DNA of 64,000 bases from Burkholderia stagnalis. GTDB lineage: Bacteria > Pseudomonadota > Gammaproteobacteria > Burkholderiales > Burkholderiaceae. The stretch's first letter is position 1. Each line of letters begins with the position of its first letter. Location of the stretch: contig NZ_CADESW010000016.1 in NCBI RefSeq assembly GCF_902830275.1, forward strand, positions 1 to 64,000. The letters run 5' to 3'. Of the stretch, positions 8,506 to 17,854 are shown in pieces. The position numbers and the translations under genes were made by a program. The notes under the pieces were generated by a model, which was given only the letters and a program-made list of their open reading frames with translations, made no database searches and was not told where the DNA came from.

Positions 8506-9444
8506 ATGACTTTCTTTTCGGTTCTCCTCGCCCTCATCATCGAACAGGTCCGCGCGTTGTCGCCGAGCAATCCGGTGTTCGCGCTGTTCCAGTTTCATGC
8601 GGAAACCGTCGCACATGGCCTCGACGCCGGCAAGCAGAAACACGGCATCCTCGCGTGGCTCGCGGTCGTGTTGCCGTGGGTGCTGGTCGTCGCACTGGTC
8701 TACTTCCTGCTGTACAAGGTGAGCTTCGTGCTGGCGTTCCTGTGGAACGTCGTCGTCGTGTACTTCACGCTCGGCTTCCGCCAGTTCAGCCATTACTTCA
8801 CCGATATCCATCTCGCGCTCAACAACGACGACGTGCCGCGTGCGCGCGAAATCCTGCAGGAGTGGACCGGCATCGACACGGTCGACATGCCGGTCGGCGA
8901 GATCGTCCGCCACACGCTGATTCACGCCGTCGTCGCGTCGCATCGCCATGTGTTCGGCGTGTTCTTCTGGTACGTGCTGCCGGTCGGCCCGGCCGGCGCG
9001 GTGCTGTACCGCATTTCCGAATACCTCGCGCGCAGCTGGTCGGCGCCGGCCGATGATCGCACCGCGGCCTTCTCGACGTTCGCGCAGCGCGCGTTCTTCG
9101 TGATCGACTGGGTGCCGTCGCGGCTGACCGCGCTCGGCTTCGCGATCGTCGGCAACTTCGAGGATGCGATCTACGCGTGGCGCAACCACACCCGCCAGTG
9201 GCCCGACCCGAATGACGGCGTGCTGCTGGCCGCGGGTAGCGGAGCGCTCGGCGCCCGGCTTGCCGGGCCGCTCGCGGAGCCGTCGAGCCTCGATGCACTG
9301 GCGGTCGGCGACAGCGGCCCGCTGACGGTCGGGGACGATTGCACGCCGCGCACGCTGCAGTCGGCCGTCGGCCTCGTCTGGCGCGCGGTGATTCTGTGGA
9401 TGCTTCTGCTGCTGATGCTGACGATCGCCGTCTGGGTGTCCTGA
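8506..9444 (+). CDS. CobD/CbiB-family membrane protein
   Basis: A 312-residue membrane protein of the cobalamin-biosynthesis CobD/CbiB family. CobD attaches the aminopropanol arm to adenosylcobyric acid. This divergent Burkholderia form keeps the family's layout: an N-terminal helix (MTFFSVLLALIIEQVRAL), two helices around residues 45-85, the RAREILQEWTGIDT and GEIVRHTLIHAVVASHRHVF segments, and a C-terminal helix. There are no other cobalamin genes nearby, so whether it acts in B12 synthesis or in another role cannot be told from context. ATG 8506 gives the membrane-protein N-terminus without the low-complexity upstream extension. Confidence 0.75.
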   Translation: MTFFSVLLALIIEQVRALSPSNPVFALFQFHAETVAHGLDAGKQKHGILAWLAVVLPWVLVVALVYFLLYKVSFVLAFLWNVVVVYFTLGFRQFSHYFTDIHLALNNDDVPRAREILQEWTGIDTVDMPVGEIVRHTLIHAVVASHRHVFGVFFWYVLPVGPAGAVLYRISEYLARSWSAPADDRTAAFSTFAQRAFFVIDWVPSRLTALGFAIVGNFEDAIYAWRNHTRQWPDPNDGVLLAAGSGALGARLAGPLAEPSSLDALAVGDSGPLTVGDDCTPRTLQSAVGLVWRAVILWMLLLLMLTIAVWVS

Positions 9445-9476
9445 TACGGGCGACACGGGCGTCGTCATACGCAATG

Positions 9477-9503
9477 AAAAGGCCGGCTCGATGCCGGCCT
9501 TTT
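9477..9503. terminator. Bidirectional terminator between the CobD-like gene and the rsgA operon
   Basis: An 11-bp perfect stem (AAAAGGCCGGC at 9477-9487, GCCGGCCTTTT at 9493-9503) with a five-base loop lies between convergent genes. T-rich flanks are available on both strands. Confidence 0.85.
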
Positions 9504-9527
9504 TGCTGGCGGCTCGCCGCGCCGGCG

Positions 9528-9845
9528 TCAGTCGTCGCGCGGGTCGCGCACTGCACCGCAGCGCCAGCATGCGGTGAACTGCGCTTCGAGCTGCTCGCCG
9601 CATTGACGGCATCGCCATGACGCGTCGCCCGCTGCCGGGCCGTGCGATGCGGCGTCGAGCAGGCGGCGCGCGAGCGCGTCATCGCGCTCGTCGTCGAGCC
9701 AGACCTCGGGCGCGCATGCGTCGGCGGGCAGGCCGCCGAGCGCGCCTGTCGCGTAGCGGTTGTGCAGTTCGCAGCCGATGCCGGCCGCTTCGAGCACGTT
9801 CACCCAGTGCTGCGCGGTCGCGAGATCGGGTGCCTTGAAACGCAT
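9528..9845 (-). CDS. DUF2007 domain protein with C-terminal zinc ribbon
   Basis: A 105-residue protein. The N-terminal DUF2007 ferredoxin-like fold is seen in MRFKAPDLATAQHWVNVLEA followed by AGIGCELHNRYATGALGG and a WLDDERDDALARRLL stretch. The C-terminus adds a short zinc ribbon, CRQCGEQLEAQFTACWRCG, with two CxxC knuckles. The function of the domain is not established; it may be a PII-like signal or trafficking protein. The start is set at ATG 9845, where the family begins; longer upstream frames run into rsgA in an unconserved composition. It lies 64 bp downstream of rsgA on the same strand and is probably the last gene of that operon. Confidence 0.8.
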   Translation of the reverse strand: MRFKAPDLATAQHWVNVLEAAGIGCELHNRYATGALGGLPADACAPEVWLDDERDDALARRLLDAASHGPAAGDASWRCRQCGEQLEAQFTACWRCGAVRDPRDD

Positions 9846-9909
9846 CGCGGCTCCTGTCGGCGAGGGGGCGGGGAGCGACCGGGGCGGACCGACATGCCCC
9901 GGCCGGCCA

Positions 9910-10854
9910 TCAGCGCACGACCTGGCTTGCCTCGTGCACCAGTTGCGCATACAACGCATGCCGCGTCGGCGCCACGCGGCCGTCGGAGACTGCCTCCAGG
10001 ATCGCGCAGCCGGGCTCGTGCAGATGATGACAATTATAGAAACGGCAGTGCGCGAGCAGCGGGCGGAACTCCGGGAACGCGCGCTCGAGGCGGCCTTCCG
10101 TCAGATGATAGAGGCCGAATTCCTGGAAGCCCGGCGAATCGATCAGCGCACCGTCGCCGCCCGGCAGCGGATAGAGGCGCGTGAACGTCGTCGTATGCCG
10201 GCCGCTGTTGAGCGCGGCGGAGATTTCCCGGGTCGCGGCTTCCGCATCGGGCACGAGCAGGTTCACGAGCGTCGACTTCCCCATGCCCGACTGGCCGAGC
10301 AGGATCGTCGCGTGCCCGGCCAGATGCGGGGCCAGCTGCGCGCGCGCGTCGTCGGGGCGGCCCTTGACCGACAGTTCCAGCACGTCGTAGCCGAGCGCGC
10401 GATACGGCGCGAGCCGTTCGCGGGCGACCGGCAGCGCGGCTTCGACGTCGATCTTGTTCAGCACGATCAGCGGCTTCAGGTCGTTCGCCTCGGCGGCGAT
10501 CAGTGCGCGGCCGAGCAGATCCTCGCTGAAATAGGGCTCGGTCGCGAGCACGATCAGCAGCTGGTCGAGGTTGGCCGCGAACAGCTTCGACTTGAACTGG
10601 TCGGAGCGGTACAGCAGATTGCGCCGCTCGCCGATCTCGACGATCACGCCCTGGTCGGCGGACGCATGTTCGTACGCGACGCGGTCGCCGACCGCGACGT
10701 CGCTCTTCTTGCCGCGCGGGAAGCACTGCAGCATCGGGCCGCCGTCGTCGGGGGCGACGATGTAATGGCGGCCGTGCGCCGCGATCACGCGGCCTTCGGC
10801 ACGTTCCGCGCGCGATGCGCGCGGGGCCGGCTTGCGGGAGGTCGGCCGGCTCAT
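9910..10854 (-). CDS. rsgA: Small ribosomal subunit biogenesis GTPase RsgA
   Basis: A 314-residue circularly permuted GTPase that acts late in 30S assembly, releasing RbfA and checking the decoding centre. An N-terminal OB domain is followed by the permuted G motifs in the order G4-G1-G3: VLNKID (residues 131-136), the P-loop GQSGMGKS (187-194), and [10 protein letters not shown] (from 239). The C-terminal zinc site is visible as [14 protein letters not shown] (Cys270, Cys275, His277, Cys283). The start codon overlaps the stop of the M48 protease gene by four bases (ATGA), indicating translational coupling. Confidence 0.96.
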   Translation of the reverse strand: MSRPTSRKPAPRASRAERAEGRVIAAHGRHYIVAPDDGGPMLQCFPRGKKSDVAVGDRVAYEHASADQGVIVEIGERRNLLYRSDQFKSKLFAANLDQLLIVLATEPYFSEDLLGRALIAAEANDLKPLIVLNKIDVEAALPVARERLAPYRALGYDVLELSVKGRPDDARAQLAPHLAGHATILLGQSGMGKSTLVNLLVPDAEAATREISAALNSGRHTTTFTRLYPLPGGDGALIDSPGFQEFGLYHLTEGRLERAFPEFRPLLAHCRFYNCHHLHEPGCAILEAVSDGRVAPTRHALYAQLVHEASQVVR

Positions 10855-12110
10855 GCGTGCTGCAGCAACCGGTCGATCCGCTGCGATGCGGGCGGGTGCG
10901 AGTAGTAGAAGGCCGTGTAGACGGGGTCGGGCGTGAGCGTCGACGCGTTGTCCTCGTACAGCTTCACGAGCGCGCTGACGAGATCCTGCGCGGCGGTCTG
11001 GCTGGCGGCGAACGCGTCCGCTTCGAACTCGTGCTTGCGCGACGTCAGGCTGCCGACCGGCGTCGCGAAGAACAGGAACACCGGTATCGCGAGGAAGAAC
11101 AGCACGAGCGCGGCGCCGGCGTTGCTGGAATCGAGCGACGGCATCACGCCGAGCCCGGTGTAGAACCATGCGCGCTGCGCGAGCCAGCCGAGCAGCGCGA
11201 GCAGCGCGAGGCTCAGCACGAACGACACGAGCATGCGTTTCATCACGTGGCGGCGCTTGAAATGGCCGAGCTCGTGCGCGAGCACGGCCTCGATCTCCTC
11301 GCCGGACAGGCGGGCGAGCAGCGTATCGAAGAACACGATCCGCTTCGACGCGCCGAAACCGGTGAAGTACGCGTTGCCGTGCGCGGAGCGGCGGCTGCCG
11401 TCCATCACGAACAGGCCCTTCGCCGCGAAGCCGCAGCGCTGCATCAGCGACTCGATGCGCGCGCGCAGCGCGTCGTCCTTCAGCGGTTCGAACTTGTTGA
11501 AGAGCGGGGCGATGAAGGTCGGGTAGATCAGCAGCACGAGCATCTGGAACGCGACCCAGACGATCCAGGTCCACAGCCACCACAGGCTGCCGGCCTGGTT
11601 CATCAGCCAGAGCACGACGAACAGCAGCGGCAGGCCGAGCGCGGCGCCGAGCAGCGCATTCTTCAGCAGATCGGCGAAGAACAGGCGCTTGGCCATCCGG
11701 TTGAAGCCGAAGCGCTGCTCGATGCCGAACTGGCGGTAGTACTCGAACGGAACGTCGATCACGCTCGTGATCGCGAACACCGCGGCGACGAGCGCGACCT
11801 GCTGCCCGTAGCCGCGGCCGAGCCAGCCGGACAGCAGCGTGTCGAGCGCGCCGACGCCGCCGAGCAGCGTGAGCGCGACGAGCACCGCCGCGCTGACGAC
11901 GATCTCGACCATCGCCAGCCGGGTGCGCTCGACCGTGTAGTCGGCCGCGCGCTGGTGCGCGGAGAGCGGGATGGTCGAGCTGAACTGGGCCGGCACGCGG
12001 TTGCGGTGCGCGGCGACGAAGCGGACCTGCCGCGAGGCCAGCCACAGCTTGGTGACGACCATCGCGAGCACGGCAAGCGCGAACAGCAGGGTGAACGAAT
12101 AGGGTGACAT
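10851..12110 (-). CDS. M48-family zinc metalloprotease (Ste24-like)
   Basis: A 419-residue membrane metalloprotease. The zinc site HELGH (residues 279-283, in [14 protein letters not shown]) and the third ligand in [12 protein letters not shown] identify M48, and several N-terminal and central hydrophobic helices with the N-terminal M48_N domain ([20 protein letters not shown]) place it in the Ste24/CAAX-protease subgroup rather than HtpX. Bacterial Ste24-like enzymes are thought to act in envelope protein quality control; true prenyl-protein substrates are not expected. ATG 12110 is preferred over TTG 12122. It is the first gene of an operon with rsgA and the DUF2007 gene, and is divergent from orn. 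Confidence 0.9.
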   Translation of the reverse strand: MSPYSFTLLFALAVLAMVVTKLWLASRQVRFVAAHRNRVPAQFSSTIPLSAHQRAADYTVERTRLAMVEIVVSAAVLVALTLLGGVGALDTLLSGWLGRGYGQQVALVAAVFAITSVIDVPFEYYRQFGIEQRFGFNRMAKRLFFADLLKNALLGAALGLPLLFVVLWLMNQAGSLWWLWTWIVWVAFQMLVLLIYPTFIAPLFNKFEPLKDDALRARIESLMQRCGFAAKGLFVMDGSRRSAHGNAYFTGFGASKRIVFFDTLLARLSGEEIEAVLAHELGHFKRRHVMKRMLVSFVLSLALLALLGWLAQRAWFYTGLGVMPSLDSSNAGAALVLFFLAIPVFLFFATPVGSLTSRKHEFEADAFAASQTAAQDLVSALVKLYEDNASTLTPDPVYTAFYYSHPPASQRIDRLLQHA

Positions 12111-12224
12111 CGAAGGCGCCAAAGGGTTCTATGCGAGAATTATATGTTCTTGCGGACGGGGCCCGCTGACGCGTCGCCTGCCGACGCCGCGCAGCGCGCC
12201 GCCCGCCAATTTCCAGGACGACTC

Positions 12225-12851
12225 ATGACCGATACCCCCGCTTCCGCCAGCCAGCCCGAACTCGTACGCAACGAGATGAATCTCGTCTGGCTCGACATGG
12301 AAATGACGGGCCTCGACCCGGATAACGACCGCATCATCGAGATCGCGGTCGTCGTGACCAACTCGACGCTCGAGATCGCGGTCGAAGGCCCGGTGTTCGC
12401 GATTCACCAGAGCGATGCGACGCTCGCCAAGATGGACGACTGGAACAAGAACACGCACGGCCGCTCGGGGCTGATCGACCGCGTGCGCGCGTCGACCGTG
12501 ACCGAGGCGGACGCCGCCGCGCAGCTCCAGGCCTTCCTCGGCCAGTACGTGCCGCCGGGCAAGTCGCCGATGTGCGGCAACTCGATCTGCCAGGACCGCC
12601 GCTTCATGGCGCGCTGGATGCCGGAGTTCGAGCGCTTCTTCCACTACCGCAACCTCGACGTCAGCACGCTCAAGGAGCTGTGCCGCCGCTGGCAGCCGGC
12701 GATCTACAAGGGGTTCCAGAAGCGCGCGATGCACACCGCGCTGGCCGACATCCACGAGTCGATCGATGAGCTGAAGTACTACCGCCAGCATTTCCTGATC
12801 CCGGCCACGCCGGCCGCCGCGAGCGCCGGCGAATCCGCGCCGGCCGCCTGA
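12225..12851 (+). CDS. orn: Oligoribonuclease
   Basis: A 208-residue 3'-to-5' exoribonuclease of the DEDDh class that degrades 2-5-nt RNAs, and pGpG from c-di-GMP breakdown. The catalytic motifs are visible: [20 protein letters not shown] (first D and E), the [15 protein letters not shown] region, and [18 protein letters not shown] with the final His and Asp. ATG 12225 follows an AGGA element and gives a 16-residue variable lead before the conserved LVWLDME. The C-terminus has an Ala/Pro-rich extension. Its pGpG role may matter here because the window also holds two VpsR-like, potentially c-di-GMP-responsive activators; that link is an inference. Confidence 0.96.
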   Translation: MTDTPASASQPELVRNEMNLVWLDMEMTGLDPDNDRIIEIAVVVTNSTLEIAVEGPVFAIHQSDATLAKMDDWNKNTHGRSGLIDRVRASTVTEADAAAQLQAFLGQYVPPGKSPMCGNSICQDRRFMARWMPEFERFFHYRNLDVSTLKELCRRWQPAIYKGFQKRAMHTALADIHESIDELKYYRQHFLIPATPAAASAGESAPAA

Positions 12852-12879
12852 GCGGGCCGGCCTTGCGGGCCGCGCCGCG

Positions 12880-13497
12880 TCAGCGCGGCGCGCGCTGCGC
12901 GCTTTTCGGCCGGAACGCCGCGACCACCGCCGCGTCGGTCTCGATGTACGGGCCGCCGATCAGGTCGATGCAGTAGGGCACCGCGGCGAAGATGCCCGGC
13001 ACGGTTGTGTTGCCGCTCGCGTCGCGCAGCCCTTCGAGGGTTTCCTTGATCGATTTCGGCTGGCCCGGCAGGTTGATGATCAGCGCCGCGTGGTCGGCCG
13101 TCTCGCGGATCACCGCGACCTGCCGCGACAGGATCGCGGTGGGCACGAAATTCAGGCTGATCTGCCGCATCTGCTCGCCGAACCCCGGCATTTCCTTCGT
13201 CGCCACCGCGAGCGTCGCCTCGGGCGTCACGTCGCGGCGCGCGGGGCCGGTGCCGCCGGTCGTCAGCACGAGGTCGCAGCCGGCCGTGTCGACCAGCTCG
13301 ACGAGCGTCGCGGAGATCGTCGCGGCGTCGTCCTGGATCAGCCGCGTCTCGGCGCGCCACGGCGAGCTCAGCGCGGCGCCGAGCCACGCCTGCAGCGCCG
13401 GAATGCCCTTGTCCTCGTAGACGCCGGTGCTCGCGCGGTCGCTGATCGACACGAGGCCGACCAGCAGCTCGTCCGGGTGGTTACGCTTCGTCGTCAT
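12880..13497 (-). CDS. mog: Molybdopterin adenylyltransferase
   Basis: A 205-residue MogA/MoaB-family enzyme that adenylates molybdopterin before molybdenum insertion. The opening [20 protein letters not shown] and the nucleotide-binding segment [20 protein letters not shown] are diagnostic, followed by [15 protein letters not shown]. The start lies 17 bases inside the end of darP, so the two are probably translated together. It is separate from the moaA-mobA-moeA group 34 kb away in the same window. The C-terminal tail after IGGPYIETD is about 20 residues of low conservation. Confidence 0.93.
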   Translation of the reverse strand: MTTKRNHPDELLVGLVSISDRASTGVYEDKGIPALQAWLGAALSSPWRAETRLIQDDAATISATLVELVDTAGCDLVLTTGGTGPARRDVTPEATLAVATKEMPGFGEQMRQISLNFVPTAILSRQVAVIRETADHAALIINLPGQPKSIKETLEGLRDASGNTTVPGIFAAVPYCIDLIGGPYIETDAAVVAAFRPKSAQRAPR

Positions 13498-14083
13498 CGT
13501 CCTCTCCGGCCGGCGCGTCTTCCTCGTCGTCCGCGCCGGGCGTGCCGCTCGCCGTCTTGATCCACTGGAACAGCTCGCGGAAGTAGCGCGGCGGCTTGCC
13601 TTGCTGCGCTTCCTTGCGCGCGTTGCGGATCAGCGTGCGGCCTTCCTGCACGTCGGCTTCCGGGTGCTGGCGGACGAATTCGGTCAGCGCGTCGTCGTTG
13701 GCGAGCAGCTGCTCGCGGGTGCGTTCGATCCAGTGCAGGCGGGCCGTCGCGGCCTTGTTCACGCCGCGCTGCGCGTCGAGCGCGGTGCGCAGCGCGGCCG
13801 TCTCGTCGTCGGTCAGCGAGCGCATCACGCGGCCGACATACTGGAGCTGGCGGCGCTTGCCTTCGTGATCGGTGATGCGGCGCGCCTCGCGCACCGCGTC
13901 CGCGAGGTCTTCCGGCATCGGCATGCGCTTGAGCGCGTCTTTCGGCAGGTCGACGAGCGCCTGGCCGAGTTCCTGCAGCGCGTGCATGTCGCGCTTCAAC
14001 TGGGATTTGCTGGGGCGATCGTAGCCATGGCCGGCGTCGTCGTCGGCGTGCTCGATCGGCTGAATACGGGTTTTGCGTGTCAT
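13481..14083 (-). CDS. darP: Ribosome biogenesis factor DarP (YjgA, DUF615)
   Basis: A 200-residue helical protein associated with late 50S ribosomal precursors. The family is recognised from [18 protein letters not shown], followed by [18 protein letters not shown] and the [14 protein letters not shown] segment. The C-terminus is a strongly acidic tail rich in Asp and Glu. ATG 14083 is used; ATG 14092 would add three residues. The gene overlaps the start of mog by 17 bases. It is divergent from pmbA, a gene commonly next to darP in proteobacteria, which supports the identification. Confidence 0.92.
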   Translation of the reverse strand: MTRKTRIQPIEHADDDAGHGYDRPSKSQLKRDMHALQELGQALVDLPKDALKRMPMPEDLADAVREARRITDHEGKRRQLQYVGRVMRSLTDDETAALRTALDAQRGVNKAATARLHWIERTREQLLANDDALTEFVRQHPEADVQEGRTLIRNARKEAQQGKPPRYFRELFQWIKTASGTPGADDEEDAPAGEDDDDEA

Positions 14084-14289
14084 GGGCGGCATTGTATCGC
14101 GCCGCGGCCGCCCCAAGCTTCTCCGTTACGGCGTCCCGGACCCGAAATGAAACGGCCCCGACGCCGACTGCGTTCGCTGCGCCCCGAGGGGGCGATCAGT
14201 GCGCTTGGGGCGGCCCGGCACTGCTATGATCGCGGGATACGACAATTTTGAACACGCGGGCCGCGAGCCCGTCACCGGATATCACGAAG

Positions 14290-15660
14290 ATGGCTGCCAA
14301 TCTCGACACGCAAGCGCGCTATTTCCCGCATACGCAGGACCAGCTGAAAGAAATCGCCTCGGACATCCTCCGGCACGCGAAGGCGCTTGGTGCGTCGGAC
14401 GCCGCGACCGAAATCTCCGAAGGCGACGGCCTGTCGGTGTCGGTGCGCCGCGGCGAGGTCGAGACGATCGAGCACAACCGCGACAAGATGGTCGGCGTGA
14501 CGGTGTTCATCGGCAAGAAGCGCGGCAACGCGAGCACGTCGGATTTCTCGCCGGCCGCGATCAAGGACACCGTCGCCGCCGCGTACAACATCGCGCGCTT
14601 CACCGCCGAGGACGACGCGGCCGGGCTCGCCGAAGCCGAGCTGCTCGAGACCGACCCGCGCGACCTCGATCTCTACCACCCGTGGGACCTGAGCGCCGAC
14701 GAAGCGGTCGAACTCGCGCGCCGCGCGGAGGACGCAGCGTTCGCGGTCAGCCCGCAGATCCGCAATTCGGAAGGCGCGAGCGTGTCCGCGCAGCATTCGC
14801 AGTTCGTGCTCGCGACGTCGCGCGGCTTCCTCGCCGGCTACCCGTACTCGCGCCACTATGTCGCATGCGCGCCGATCGCGGGCAGCGGCCGCCACATGCA
14901 GCGCGACGACTGGTATTCGTCGAAGCGCAGCGCGGCCGACCTCGCGGCGCCGGAAGCGGTCGGCCGTTACGCGGCCGAACGCGCGCTCGCGCGGATGGGC
15001 GCGCGCCGCCTGGATACGCGCAAGGTGCCGGTGCTGTTCGAGGCGCCGCTCGCGGCCGGCCTGCTCGGCGCGTTCGTGCAGGCGGTGAGCGGCGGCGCGC
15101 TGTACCGCAAGACCTCGTTCCTCGTCGACAGCCTCGGCAAGCCGGTGTTCGCGCCGCATGTGCAGATCGTCGAGGATCCGCACGTGCCGCGCGCGATGGG
15201 CAGCGCGCCGTTCGACGAGGAAGGCGTGCGCACCCGCTCGCGCAGCGTCGTCAAGGACGGCGTCGTCGAGGGGTATTTCCTGTCGACCTATTCGGCCCGC
15301 AAGCTCGGCACGCAGACGACCGGCAATGCCGGCGGCTCGCACAACCTGTCGCTGCGCAGCGCGAACACGCAGCCGGGCGACGATTTCGACGCGATGCTGA
15401 AGAAGCTCGGCACGGGCCTGCTGCTGACCGAACTGATGGGGCAGGGCGTGAACTACGTGACCGGCGACTATTCGCGCGGCGCGGCGGGGTTCTGGGTCGA
15501 GAACGGCGTGATCCAGTATCCGGTCGAGGAGATCACCGTCGCGAGCACGCTGCAGGAGATGTTCCGCCACATCGTTGCGATCGGCGCGGATTCGATCGTG
15601 CGCGGCACGAAGGAAACCGGCTCGGTGCTGATCGAGCAGATGACGATTGCCGGGCAGTGA
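14290..15660 (+). CDS. pmbA: Metalloprotease PmbA (TldE)
   Basis: A 456-residue member of the TldD/PmbA family. TldD and TldE form a heterodimeric protease that unfolds and degrades peptides such as microcin B17 precursor and CcdA; the catalytic zinc is carried by TldD, and PmbA lacks the HExxxH motif, as here. Family segments are ATEISEGDGLSVSVRRGEVE, YYRKTSF-like GALYRKTSFLVDSLGK, GNAGGSHNLSL and the C-terminal GVIQYPVEEITVASTLQEM. A TTG at 14248 is possible, but ATG 14290 gives the usual N-terminus (MAANLDTQARYFPH). It is divergent from darP and convergent with folA across a strong terminator. The partner tldD is not in the window. Confidence 0.94.
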   Translation: MAANLDTQARYFPHTQDQLKEIASDILRHAKALGASDAATEISEGDGLSVSVRRGEVETIEHNRDKMVGVTVFIGKKRGNASTSDFSPAAIKDTVAAAYNIARFTAEDDAAGLAEAELLETDPRDLDLYHPWDLSADEAVELARRAEDAAFAVSPQIRNSEGASVSAQHSQFVLATSRGFLAGYPYSRHYVACAPIAGSGRHMQRDDWYSSKRSAADLAAPEAVGRYAAERALARMGARRLDTRKVPVLFEAPLAAGLLGAFVQAVSGGALYRKTSFLVDSLGKPVFAPHVQIVEDPHVPRAMGSAPFDEEGVRTRSRSVVKDGVVEGYFLSTYSARKLGTQTTGNAGGSHNLSLRSANTQPGDDFDAMLKKLGTGLLLTELMGQGVNYVTGDYSRGAAGFWVENGVIQYPVEEITVASTLQEMFRHIVAIGADSIVRGTKETGSVLIEQMTIAGQ

Positions 15661-15730
15661 TGCGCGCGGCGCGCCGATGATGCGGCGCCGCATCGCGCGG
15701 CGTTCGCCGGCCCGAGCGGCCGCACCCATG

Positions 15731-15768
15731 AAAAAGCCCGACCGGCGGATGTGCCGGTCGGGCTTTTT
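15731..15768. terminator. Strong bidirectional terminator between pmbA and folA
   Basis: A 16-bp perfect stem (AAAAAGCCCGACCGGC at 15731-15746 with its complement at 15753-15768) and six-base loop, with A- and T-tracts, lie between convergent genes. Confidence 0.92.
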
Positions 15769-15780
15769 CGTTGCGGTGCG

Positions 15781-16281
15781 TCAGCCGCGCTGGCGCGCGT
15801 AGACGACGAACGCGTAGCCGAACGCGTTCGGCGCGGCGGCCTGGTGCGGCTCGCGCGACACTTCGCGCCAGTGCGCGGGGTCGGGCGCGGGGAACGACGC
15901 GTCGCCGTCGAAGTCGGCGTCGATCTCGGTGACGACCAGCTTGTCGGCGAGCGCGAGGCCTTCCGCGTAAAGCTGCGCGCCGCCGATCAGGAACGCCTCG
16001 GCCGCGCCGTCCCGCGCGGCGAGCGCGAGCGCGTCGGCGAGCGACGTGACGGTGTCGCAGCCGTCGAAGCGGCGCGCCGCGTCGCGCGTGACGACGATGT
16101 TGCGGCGCCCCGGCAGCGGCCTGCCGATCGATTCGTGGGTCTTGCGGCCCATCACGATCGGCGCGCCCATCGTCGTGCGCTTGAAGAAGGCGAGATCCTC
16201 GGGAAGTTTCCAGGGCAACTGGTTGTCGCGGCCGATGATGCCGTTGCGGGCACGCGCGACGATCAGGGTCAGCGTCGTCAT
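15781..16281 (-). CDS. folA: Dihydrofolate reductase
   Basis: A 166-residue enzyme reducing dihydrofolate to tetrahydrofolate with NADPH. The sequence shows [20 protein letters not shown] with the substrate-binding [11 protein letters not shown], the catalytic Asp in PEDLAFF, the NADPH-binding [19 protein letters not shown], and [13 protein letters not shown]. The length is standard. It is on the minus strand and normally would be expected next to thyA, which supplies its substrate. Here the two are separated by about 9.7 kb that hold the Fap-like cluster and two activator genes. The neighbouring activator gene starts its stop codon 69 bp upstream. Confidence 0.97.
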   Translation of the reverse strand: MTTLTLIVARARNGIIGRDNQLPWKLPEDLAFFKRTTMGAPIVMGRKTHESIGRPLPGRRNIVVTRDAARRFDGCDTVTSLADALALAARDGAAEAFLIGGAQLYAEGLALADKLVVTEIDADFDGDASFPAPDPAHWREVSREPHQAAAPNAFGYAFVVYARQRG

Positions 16282-16350
16282 GAATGGTGGGAAGCGGAAA
16301 ACGGGAACGGCGCCGATTCTACCGGAATGCCGGCGCGCGTCCCGTGTGGC

Positions 16351-17829
16351 CTACTGCCCGTGTTCGTCGTCGCCCGCCGCCGCCGCGCGCTGCTCGGTGT
16401 CGGACAGGTCGCGCAGCCCGTGCGCGCCCATCAGCCGGTACAGCGTCACGCGCGAGATCCCGAGTTCCGCGGCGGCCTCCGCGAGCCGGTGACGGTGGCG
16501 CAGCAGCGCCGCTTCGATCGCGCGTTTTTCCGCGCGCTCGCGGGCCTCGGCGAGCGTCGTCGACTGCTGGGCCGTGTACTGCCCGAGATCGAGATCGGAC
16601 GCCGAGATCAGCCGGCTGTCGGCCATCACGATCGCGCGGCGGATCCGGTTGATCAGCTCGCGCACGTTGCCGGGCCACGGATAGTTGTACAGCGCCTCGA
16701 TCGCGCACGGCGTGAAGCCGCGGATCTTGCGCGCACCGTCGCTGCGGAACTTCAGCAGCACATGATGCGCGAGCAGCTCGATGTCCTTGCCGCGCGCGCG
16801 CAGCGGCGGCTCGTCGATGCGCAGCACGCACAGCCGGTGGAACAGGTCCGCACGGAAATGGCCGTCGCGCATCGCCGCTTCGAGATCGACGTGCGTCGCC
16901 GACAGGATCCGCACGTCCACCGCGATCGATTCGTGGCCGCCGAGCCGCTCGATCCGGCCTTCCTGCAGGAAGCGCAGCATGCTCGCCTGGCTCTCGAGCG
17001 GCATGTCGCCGATTTCGTCGAGGAACAGCGTGCCGCCGTGCGCGGCCTCGACGCGGCCGATCTTGCGCTGGTTCGCGCCGGTGAACGCGCCGCGCTCGTA
17101 GCCGAACAGCTCCGACTGCAGCAGGTGATGCGGGATCGCGCCGCAGTTGATCGCGACGAACGGCGCCTTGCGGCGCGTCGAGCGCTCGTGGATCGCGAGC
17201 GCGGTCAGCTCCTTGCCGGTGCCCGATTCGCCGGAGATGAACACCGTCGCGTCGGTGTTCGCGACCTTGCGGATGGTGCGGAACAGCTGCTGCATCGCAT
17301 CGCAGGTGCCGACCATCTCGTCGTCGCCGGTCGCGGCGACGTCGCTCGCGAGCTCGAGATCGCACAGCGTCACCATTCCGTACGCGTGGCCGACGAGGTA
17401 GTCGATCGTCGTGTGCGTCGGCGGGCCCTTCACGTAGTCGAAGCAGCACTGGCGGATCAGCTTGCGGATCTCGGGCTCCGCGAGGCGCACGGGATCGGCG
17501 AGCGCGATCCAGCCGATCTGCTGGTGGCGCAGGATCGGCTCGAGCGCGGCGATGTCGCGCATCGCGAAGCCGTCGAGATCGACGATGCCCGCGTGCGCAA
17601 GCTCGGGCTTCACGAGCCGCTGCGCGTCGTGCGCGGATTTCGCGCACAGCACCTCCCAGCGCCGCTCTCGCAGATGCGCGACGAGCGCCGCATCGGGGCG
17701 GCGCGACAGATACACGAGTGGCCGGACTGCAGGCAGATGGCTGGTCCCGGCCCCGTCGGAGTGCGCGATCGTGAGTCGCGGCGCGAAGCCCGGCGGGGCG
17801 GCTGATGAGACGGGGCGGGAGTCGTGCAC
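16351..17829 (-). CDS. VpsR-like sigma-54-dependent activator (paralogue 1)
   Basis: A 492-residue bacterial enhancer-binding protein. Residues 35-160 form a degenerate receiver-like domain of the VpsR type (PLVYLSRRPD, then CCFDYVKGPP), lacking the acidic pair that binds Mg2+ in true receivers. The AAA+ domain has Walker A GESGTGKE (200-207), the sigma-54 contact loop GAFTGA (247-252) and Walker B GGTLFLDEIGD (265-275). A Fis-type helix-turn-helix ([20 protein letters not shown]) ends the protein. GTG 17829 is favoured by a GAGG site six bases upstream; the longer frame reads back through the barrel gene. It is the last gene of the minus-strand cluster, 25 bp after the barrel gene, and closely resembles the activator at 24518. 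VpsR binds c-di-GMP, so response to that messenger is possible. Confidence 0.88.
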   Translation of the reverse strand: MHDSRPVSSAAPPGFAPRLTIAHSDGAGTSHLPAVRPLVYLSRRPDAALVAHLRERRWEVLCAKSAHDAQRLVKPELAHAGIVDLDGFAMRDIAALEPILRHQQIGWIALADPVRLAEPEIRKLIRQCCFDYVKGPPTHTTIDYLVGHAYGMVTLCDLELASDVAATGDDEMVGTCDAMQQLFRTIRKVANTDATVFISGESGTGKELTALAIHERSTRRKAPFVAINCGAIPHHLLQSELFGYERGAFTGANQRKIGRVEAAHGGTLFLDEIGDMPLESQASMLRFLQEGRIERLGGHESIAVDVRILSATHVDLEAAMRDGHFRADLFHRLCVLRIDEPPLRARGKDIELLAHHVLLKFRSDGARKIRGFTPCAIEALYNYPWPGNVRELINRIRRAIVMADSRLISASDLDLGQYTAQQSTTLAEARERAEKRAIEAALLRHRHRLAEAAAELGISRVTLYRLMGAHGLRDLSDTEQRAAAAGDDEHGQ

Positions 17830-17854
17830 GATATCCTCGCTACGGTGTCGCGCT

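Noticed and set aside
9910-12045. A 711-residue minus-strand open frame that would fuse upstream sequence to RsgA
   Set aside because: Its N-terminal half is a frame-shifted reading of the M48 protease gene. The true RsgA start is ATG 10854, overlapping the protease stop.
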